A stretch of 22,693 nt of DNA, from NCBI GenBank assembly GCA_000934455.1, contig KN889002.1, positions 9,841 through 32,533 of the forward strand, read 5' to 3'. The notes under the pieces are model-generated. The model saw nothing but the letters and a program-made list of their open reading frames with translations. It did no database searches and was not told the DNA's origin. This DNA is from Apostichopus parvimensis. Taxonomy: Eukaryota > Echinodermata > Holothuroidea > Aspidochirotida > Stichopodidae. This document shows, piece after piece, positions 1-9,809 of the stretch; within the stretch, counting starts at the first letter, position 1, and every line of letters begins with the position of its first letter. Made by a program: the position numbers and the translations under genes.

Positions 1-68
1 GACTGGAGCACAGCGATCGGACTATATTAAACCCCTTCTTTCAGTCGGATATGCGTCTGAACGATTCA
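1..68 (+). CDS. KRIT1: KRIT1 exon 1 of window (partial), first NPxF motif
   Basis: Read from position 3 the codons give LEHSDRTILNPFFQSDMRL and end NDS, phase 0, before donor GTAAGT at 69. This matches human KRIT1 around its NPLF motif (LEKADTCIYNPLFGSDLQ). Two bases of the preceding codon are at positions 1-2, and the 5' splice acceptor is outside the window. Confidence 0.88.
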
Positions 69-3000
69 GTAAGTGTTCGGATAGATTAACGTAAAGTTAC
101 AATAGCGGGATTGTACGGACCCCTTAGGTTTAGCCTAACCCTGGTGTTAGGGTTAGCCTAACCCTATGGTTAGGGTTTCAAGGATGTTCCTAAAGGGACT
201 AATATTGAGTTTGTATTGGAATTAAAGCAGCTTTCTGTGGCGGTGAAAGGTTTGATGCGCTTTGAAGCTAAAACATATATGCAATATGAGTTTGTATCCT
301 GACTATATAAGCTCAAATTGAGAAAAAGTGAAGTTGAAAAGTTTGAATCATGTGCTCTTGGTATATGATTTATAACGATATGAAATTTGTGAGGAGCCAA
401 AAATGTTGAAGATTGAATCAAATTTAAACATAAATTACTTGGCGATGAACCTTCACACATGTTGGAAAAAACTTAAACAGGGTGTCCTCGTGTGATCTAT
501 TGCATTATTTTATTTTGACTTATATCGGGGTGAATTTGGAAACAATTGTTAGTGAAACACTGTACATTAAAGCTTTGTTAGACAAATAAAACTGTCCCGG
601 AATTTACTCTGCAAAATCTGTCAAAGAAAAATTTGGATATATTAAGATTAGTAATTAAGGTCATCCAAACTGGTTTGCTGTGGCGACCTATTCGACTCTG
701 GATCATTCTAAATCTCTCAGATTTAAAAGTTTAATTGATAATCTTCTCTTTCTCTCAGCTGACAACCTTTTAATTTATTAACTATCATCCATTCGATTTT
801 TTTATCACTCCTGCAGCCTTTTTTTTGACATATTCCGATATCACTTTTTTTTATCAATATGCAGAGTTTTAACACTTTCATTAAAGTGGATAGGGTGGTG
901 ATAAATCCATTTTTTGGAGTGGGCAAACCAGACTACAATAAGATGCAGTCCTCTACGGGAGACTGTCCACCAATCTCCTTAATCAACAACCCTGAATCTC
1001 AGTGAGTATAAACGCAGCTATTTATGTTCCATTTAATCACCACATGTGTCAAAAAGAAAAGCCTGCAGCAGCTGCAAGATCCACTGCAGCTAGGCTGAAA
1101 CAATATCAAACAATAGAGATTAATCTCTGCAGACCAGGGGTGTATATTGTAGGAAACCACATAGCACAACATACAATGTCTTACTGTATGCAGCCTGGCT
1201 GCAGGATGCTGCAGCCCCCTGCAGTGTCCACTTTTGTTAATTCATTTATTTTGGTGTTAAGTAGTTCGATAATAAAATTAGTGCAATAAGACGTCCAATA
1301 ATTGTTCACTAACTTTGACAGCGTGTTATTGTAATTTGTTGATTGTGGTATTGTAAACACCCCAGTATTTATAGGAAATCACTGAACCCACATGTCCCTG
1401 CTTACAGCCGTGACATGCATTATTAAAAATGTCAAAACCACCTTTGACATATTCACTCAGTTAAACTGAGGATACCATTTTGCCTTGCGTAATTATGTAA
1501 CCGCTTAAAGAACTTACCAGTCAATAACACAACTTGATTGCAAAATGTGATATGAAAAGTCGGCTGGGAATGCAAATACTAATTATGCAAACAATGAACG
1601 GTAAACTATGTTTTAGCATCTGTTTTGAAAATGTAGCCATCCTTGTTGTGATTTAAATAGTATCATGTTACCTTAATAAACTAAACTATTAACAAACTAA
1701 CAATTTCAAGGAAGTAACGAGATTACTGCATATCGTTTAATAGGGAAATTCAAACTGTCTACACACTTGTAGTTTTAGAACAGCTTAGGTTTACAGGAAA
1801 AGGTGCTAAGAACACAAAGCAGAAAGAAATAATCTCAAAAGAGAAACTTAAAGTATGATCTATGATAGTAGGCAGTCTTAAGAGAGTAGGCTACAATTTT
1901 AATCTTTTTGTTTTGTTTAGACAGTTGATCATTCTTTATTAATTAATTAATTAAGTAATAATAAAATAAATAATTAGTTAATTAATAAAAAATTCAACAA
2001 AATTTTTATTTGCTGTTCTGTAGTGAGAGAACTACCATGACACCAACATCCTTTGTCGATAATGTTTGTGATAGTAACATCCCCCCCCCTCCCCCATTCC
2101 CTTACTTTGAAACTAATCCCAGGACAGTATCTATAAAAAAAATTGTCACAGAATAGTGTTCTTAAACCTTTACCATATCAATTTTGCTATGTTTCATATA
2201 GCTGGATCGACCAACATCCACTTCACAGCGCAGCCTGGGAGGGACACGAAGATAACATTCAACATCTGTTGGACATGGGTTATGCCCCCGATCAGTGCGA
2301 CACATTCTCATGGGTTCCGTTACATTATGCTTGTTGGTAGGTAACATTCAATTTGGTTTTTCAATGGGTTTTCCTTTCTTCTTTCTTTTTTTTCTCTTTC
2401 TTTTTTGTTGTTTCTTGTAAGGGGTACCATATTACATTATATGCTGAAAGTCTGTATTATGAATTTTGCATTATTGTTTGGGTACAGGGACTTTCATGTT
2501 ATTCCTATTGGTTCGTTTGCCATTGCATTGATGTTTGTTGGCAGACATATACCATTACCATATATGTCAGTATGCTTCCATCACATCAGGGGCAAGGTTC
2601 ACAATTGATCTTGCAGACCACAGTAAGTTTTGTAACCAATCCATAATATGCTGTAATACTTTAAGAATGTACCTACTCCATCCACTGACAAAAAAAATGG
2701 AAACGTTACATTATATGAGAATTTAAAAGAACAAAACATTCCTAATTTTTGTTGTTATGTCGAAATCATCTTCACATAACTCATAGATACAAAGGATCCA
2801 TATTTCCAGTTTTATTCCTTTTGGTAAATATAGTGACATTTATTGCTGCAGTCGATATTTAAGCATCTGAGGCACATCAAAGGCAGTGGCTAGACTGCTT
2901 TAATTTATACAGAGACCATTCGGTCAGTTTCTCAGATCCAACAGAGAAACTCAGTGGGATAGCATGAGAATTTACATTTGCATCAAACAACATTTTTTTA

Positions 3001-6000
3001 AAGCTCACTACAGATAATGTTTGAATGTTATTAAATTGGGACTAGAGTTCAAACGTTTTTCAGTTATGAGTTTTATACACAATATGCAGCATTATCATAA
3101 ATCTAGGCGTAAACTGACAGTTTGGTTTAATTCATTCACAGGAACGGTCACATCGGTGCTGTTAGGGTTATACTGGAAAGTAAAATTTGTTCTCCAAACA
3201 TTGAGTAAGTACTGCAATCTTGAGCTGTATATGTATAAAGGAAATATTGTATGTAATGTTTAGCATTCCGGGAAAAAAGGAGTGGAAGGCTTTATTGAGA
3301 TAATCAGTTGGATCTTGAAAATTCTAACAATTTTGTAATTCTCATTTATAATATATAGGTGATAATATATAGGTACTATGTCAATGGTCCTCATTCATGA
3401 AAATGGTCATCAGTATTGGACTAAAATATGCTAGAAAGTCGAATAACGGTCACTCGTTCTCCAATTTCAACGACCAATTTCACGACCATTTCCTCGTCGA
3501 AAAAAATTAAATTGTCTAAATTTAACACGCCTCAACGCCTAGAAGTAAAACTTGGAGATCCGCAAATGCACCGAGGAAAGTACCTTTGAAAACATCTAGC
3601 AATTTTTCTTGCATTCTGAAAATTTGGGGTCAATACTGATTCATTGGTTAGGGTTTCATTACATATCTTTTTACTCTGGTGTAATATATATATGACTAGC
3701 TCTTTGTGTGGCCCTACTGTTATTTCATATACTCCCTGGTTTATCTATTCCCTTTCCGAGGGGATCGTGGTACTCACTCGACGTAACTAACCTGATCTCA
3801 CAGTGACAGTCTCGATGTAGGGGTCGAGAGTGGATCAAGTTATTTGTTTGGATTGATTTGTATGGGTTTTATAATGTCGCCCACAGGCTGGGAAATGGGG
3901 GAAGGTTTTAGTATATTACATGGTTAGATCTCAGAACTGTATTCCGGCTGATAATCTCCCTCTGGATTTATATCGCTTCGTGTAAGTTTACTAGCCGTTT
4001 ATGGTCCTACCGTACGTTATGTTATCCTTTCTTACTTAGGCTACATATTTCGATAATCCCAAATATGAATTCATATTTAATATATCTCTTCTGTCGTGTT
4101 AGAAACGAAGGAGGCTCCGTCCCATTGCATTTTGCCGCCTCCAAAGGATTTCACGAAATCGTCAAACTGTTAGTGGAGCACCCCGATACGGACAAGGTAA
4201 GTAAATATCTTATATTCAGCCCCATTCAGCTCATTCTGTCAATAACAGTAGCTTCTAATCACAAATGCATTGAGAAGAGTTTTCTGTTTTAGTGTTAGGC
4301 TGTTAGTTCATTTAAAAAAAATTCAACAAAGGTTTTATTGCTGTTCTGTAGTGAGAGAACTACTGTGACACCAACATCCTTTGTCGATAATCTTTGTGAT
4401 AGTAACATCCCCCCACCCCCCTTCCCCCACGCCTTCTTCACAGAGGGTATAGCCTTCAATTTTCTTACTGATTGCAAGGTAGAGCCATATTTTGGTTTTT
4501 AAAAGAATGCTGTTTTGATAAAAAAAATAATAACAATTTTACTTTACATTACCAAATCGCATAGTCTATGAAAAAAGTGTTGTGGAATATTTTGAATTTT
4601 CTTCATTTGCAAAATGTCACGGAATTTTTATTTTCAAGAAATTTTTATTTTTTATTTTTAAAGTTTTAATTTTTATTTTCAAGAAAGTGTGGGAAGTTGG
4701 GAACCATGTTGTTGTTTTGATGCCTTGGTTTCACTACCTTGTGGAGGTTTATAGGGATTAATTTTACCGCTCCCGTCTTGTTTTTTACGACAGTACGCAA
4801 CCACGAGAGAGGGAAAGAATGCCTTGCAGCTCTGTGAAGACTCAAAAGCCAGAAATAAAGATGAAACAGCTAAGGTACTCAAAGACTCTGCCAAAAAACC
4901 AGTAAGTCACACGTTTTCCTTTTAGTTTTAAGAGCAGAAGTCCCCAAAAATGTTAGAATCATAACCCTAGAATCTATCATGAAGACTGAACCACGACCCA
5001 CGTCTCGGAAGCGATGTTCAGAACACACGAACACAGGAATGTGCCGACTATCAACTCGATGTTAGAAAACGTAACTTAGTCCATCTCCTTCGCAAAATTC
5101 CAAAAATAGTACATGCATTTTCCTTTGTCAATTTTTGGTTTATTGCAAAACTACTGTCATGGGATTAACTATGTGACGAGTCTCAATGCTTTTCCTGTAT
5201 TTGGCAGGGTAATGTTGTCTGTGTGTGTGTAATGTGTGTTCCCGTATGTGATGCATTACACCTGATTAAGATTGGTAGTTGGCTGGTAAGTGTCCTTAAA
5301 GTAAATTCATGATCCCTATTGTGTTTGGTTCTGGTCAAAGGTCACTTGAGGTGACTAGAGTTAAAGAGCTAAATTTCTGTGAGCGCAACAACTCAAGAAG
5401 GGGTACTGTACCTTGTATGACATTCTCAGGGAGTGTGGAGATCCCTCTGTGTATTAAAGTGAATGGAGTTCAAAGGTCATCTGAGGTCAAAATATGAACG
5501 CAACGAGTCATCAAGCACACTTTGTAGGAATTTGTTTTCTTAACGTGGAGTTCCTCCGTTTTAGTTGTCAAATTGTATGTGAGTTTTGATACAACATACT
5601 TCTTCTTTTTTTTTCTCTATCAACAACAGCCGCCAAAGATTGAAATACATTTCATGGACTTAGACAGTTCACACCTAGAACTGAAGCTTCATCGAGGTAG
5701 CAACACAACTGTGGAAGACCTTATGGCAGTAAGAAGCTTAACGTCATTTTATCTGTTTGATGAGTAAAAAAAAGATGTTATCATTGTTAAGAACATTTAC
5801 ATATATCTATATATATATTATTATTATTTTACATTTATGAAAAAGAGGAAATTTCATAATATTGGTAGAAATCACAGTAAGAATGGAAAACTTTTTTTTC
5901 CAAGTTTTATCAAAGCTCCAGAAGTCACATTTTCTTTCTATCAACATTTATGTTCAAAATGTTGTATTTTCTACCTAAGCATGTAGCCTTGTCTTGAATG

Positions 6001-9000
6001 TTACTTGGTATTACTTGGTATTACATTAATTATAGCATTTTACATGAAAAATTCATCCTTTTCTGTCTCTTTCATTCTAGCAACTACAGCTGCCCAAGGG
6101 CTGTAACAATGTATTTGCAATATGGATTTCATCTCAGAATCTATGTAAGTCTCTTGAAAAAAGTTCATGTCACTGTCATTGTTAGATTACCAATGTATGT
6201 AAGGTTGTCTTCATAACTCATTGTGGGAAAAAGGGCGCCACCCTCAAGATGGCAACTCGGTACAAATCAAAGTAAGATAAGACAAAAAACAGCAACACTG
6301 CAAACATACATACTGAGAATGAACCTACCACACTTTCATAGCACAGTCACCTAGCCTAGCCTTGAAAAAAGTAACACTGCAATGTGTAATGACTCTCACC
6401 CACCATCAAAGCCAGAGATTAGTGTGTCAGTATGTGGCCAAATGTATTAACAAAGTCTGTTGTTTTGCAAAGCAAACATATTGTACATACTGTTGTTTTG
6501 CAATCAGATTACGCTGAGAATGAACCTACCACACTTTTCATAGGACAGTCACCTAGCCTAGCCTTGAAAAAAAGCAACACTGCAATGTGTAATGACTCTC
6601 ACCCACCATCAAAGCCAGAGATTAGTGTGTCAGTATGTGGCCAAATGTATTAACAAAGTCTGTATTTAATTAGGAAACTATTTTTGTATTTTAATAAATA
6701 ATTCATATATTATATTTGAGATTGCATAATAATGGTCTATCAATGTTGTTAACGGAACTGAAAATAAAATCATGTAAAATATTAAATAATACTCATGAAT
6801 AAATGAGATGGAAAAAGTAAAAGGCTGTATTAATAACTCAAAAACCTTTAAAAATTACATATTAATTTTTGTATCACTCCTTCTTGCTTCTTCCTGACAG
6901 ATTTACAAATGAGACCTGAACATAAACCAGTACTACATCTAAAACAATGGGAAACCATTATTGAGCAGCTTACCAATTACAATCCTTCATCAGAGCGCCC
7001 TCTGTTGTTTCTAAGGAGAGATGCACTCTTGTCGGTCGCTGATGAGAAAACGGTACTCTATTTATATAACATATCATCCTGATTTCTGCTTTTTTTTCTG
7101 GGGGGGGTGGGAGATGGGGCAAGGGTGACAGTTTGGCTGTATTTTCTTTTGATGGCTGAAAAGACACTTATTTATTTGAGTTTTTTAAGCATATTTCTAT
7201 ACTCTCAATATCTTTAATCAACTGTTAGTCAATATATTTAACTAAGTTGTAGTTACATAATTTGCTATATTGTTTAAGTATTTGGTTGACAAATTGGTAA
7301 ATTAGGGGGAAAACAGAGAAAGAAATGTGTAAATAGTAGTAAAACATGAAAAAAAAAACAGGAAACTTTATTGATATATTCAAATCAGATTTTAGAAGTT
7401 TCAGGAGAAAAGTTAATTTTCTTGTTGGAGATTAAGATTTGTATCCTTATTCTTACAGGTGCAGTTATAAGTTATAACATTGTTTTGTTGTAAGAGTAGA
7501 AATGTGTACATCAAATTTTGCTTCTTTTGGTTTTGGCAGATCAAAGATCCACATGCAATTGAATTGCTTTTTAACGAATGTCATCTGAACGTCTTGAAGG
7601 GAATGTACCCGTGCTCGGATGAATTAGCACTCAGATTGGCTGGGATATACATGCAGGTATGTGTTATTTGATATATATATCTTCTAGTGATATATGTGCA
7701 GGTATATGTTATTGAATGTCACTCTAGCAGGGATATATATGTGCATGTGTTTGTTATTTAATGTCACTCTAGCAGGGATGTATATGTGCAGGTATGTGTT
7801 ATGTAATGTCATTCTAGCAGGGATATATATGGGCAGGTATGTGTTATGTAATGACACTCTGGCAAGGATATACATTCAGGTATGTGTTATGTAATGTCAA
7901 TCTAGCAGGGATGTCTATGTGCAGGTATGTGTTATGTAATGTCACTCTAGCAGAGATGTCTATGTGCAGGTATGTGTTATGTATTGTCACGCTAGCAGTG
8001 ATATATATGTACAGGTATATGTTATGCAATGTCAATCTAGCAGGGATATATATGTAGGTATGTGTTATGTAATACACTCTAGCAAGGATATATTTCTGCA
8101 GGTATGTGTTATGTAATGTCACTCTAGCAAGGATATATATACATATTATGTAATCCTACCTATAACTTGATCTACTGTCTGATGCCTTCTCTTGGTCAAA
8201 TGTTAGCAATGGAACAACAACTGTATTATGTCAATTGTTAAGCAGGTGTTCCATTGAACCGTACATGTGTTTCATTATTTTAATCTTTTCTTTTCATTTA
8301 TGATATATCAGTTTCATAATTTCATTTATTAATACCTGTTCCCCCTTGTCAGATTGTCTATGGAGACTACGATGCCAAGAAACAGAAGCACGGGTTTTTA
8401 AAGTAAGTGTTTCTCATCGTCCTATCTTGAATTCTTCTCTGATGTAGAGAGTCCATGTTCTCCCAGTCTTGTTGCCTGTCACGTCACAGCCCACAGAATC
8501 TTCCTAGTTGTTTCGGATATACCATAATGACCCAGGGTCCTTGCCACTATTGGACCAATAACCATGTGAAGTTATAAAAGCTTGAGCAGAAGCCCCACCT
8601 TCTTCATAGCTCTCAAATTTTAGCTGATAGTACGTATACAACAATGGCCACAAGCCTTGCCCAGTTTGGACTAATACCCCACTTGAAATGACACAGCTTT
8701 GGGGAGGGGGGAGGAGCCAACACTCTTCATAGCTCATAGCAGTTACCTTAATTTTCAAGGAAGTGTCACACGATTATGAATCTTATGTCCTCAGAGAACA
8801 TGACAGAAAGTCCCATTTTCTATACAGATCCTACACCCATTTTATTCCCCCTCCCCCCCCCCCCCAACACACACAATGTCCAAAATGACAAAGGTTAACA
8901 AGAGTGTAGGAATATAATCTTGAGCTGTACCTGAAACATATTTAGACGTTTGTTATTTTTATTTTCCTTACAGTAACATAAATCTGAGGCATTTCCTCCC

Positions 9001-9777
9001 AGCGGTCAAGTTGGAAAGAGGGGGAGGTACCAGTAACAACTGGCCTCAGAAAATAATTACAGAGCACAAGAGGGTGACACAGCAGGGACTTAAAGATGCT
9101 CTGGTAAGTAGTTTTGTTTTGATGGTAAATGGAACTTTTATAATAATAAAACAGGTCAATACTTCTTAAATCCTTTTCAGTACAGCCATCGAAGTACAAC
9201 ATAGATTTACCGAAAGAACCTCCAACCATAATGCATAGTCTGTGGTAACTAGCTTAATGTCATGGGCTTTCCATGATTTAACGTAAAAAGTGTCGCTGTA
9301 AAGCCTATAGGATGACGAGAAACTACCTATAAATGATTGGATGAGAAAGGGGATGGGGGAGAGGGTGCCAAAATGGGGGTGGGGGTAGGACACAGAGTGG
9401 GGAGGGATTACCATGGTGTTGCTGCTAGTCTAGGCGATAATGCAACAAGATGCATTGCTGGTACTAAAACCCAACTTAAATCTTTCTTCTTTTTTTTTTC
9501 GTACAGAAATTACAAAAGAAGTACCTAGAGCTATGTAGAGAGTGTCCGATCTATGGATCAGCATTTTTCTTTGGGTCAGCCGATCTTAGGACGTCCGCAG
9601 ATAAAAGCTCATCTGCCGTATTCATTGGAGTCAACAGTCGAGGCCTGCACCTCATAAAGGCGGTGAATAAAGTAAGATAAACACCTACCATTCATCTTTT
9701 TTTTTAGTTTTTGTTTTCACCCGAGCAAATTGTATCCCCGGTCGTTTGTTTCCTCCTGTGCAGAGAAAAATCTTTCC

Positions 9778-9809
<32 letters not shown>

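Larger units (their letters stand above)
1002..2201 (+). other. KRIT1 intron between NPxF exon and first ankyrin exon
   Basis: The intron carries a CTGCAG-rich foldback at 1061-1224, an AATT/ATTA-rich stretch at about 1935-1995 and copy 1 of a dispersed repeat at 1987-2098 ending in a C-rich run. An open frame at 1002-1289 lies mostly over the foldback and is not coding. Between 1230 and 1930 I see nothing. Confidence 0.65.

Noticed and set aside
2-79. Reading from position 2 that looks like an extra ankyrin repeat (SDYIKPLLSVGYASERFS)
   Set aside because: The frame from position 3 matches KRIT1 around its NPxF motif (LNPFFQSDMRL) and has the right phase for the donor at 69; the ankyrin likeness is coincidental.
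1002-1289. 95-codon frame
   Set aside because: It starts inside the donor of the 865-1001 exon and runs through the CTGCAG foldback; no family resemblance.
2341-2342. GTAACA as the main donor of KRIT1 exon 3
   Set aside because: It would leave TAG in frame; GTAGGT at 2337 restores the frame with the next exon. Kept only as an alternative-splicing finding.
7684-8122. Several overlapping open frames on both strands
   Set aside because: They are the 45-bp repeat read in different frames; a unit length divisible by three keeps frames open without selection.
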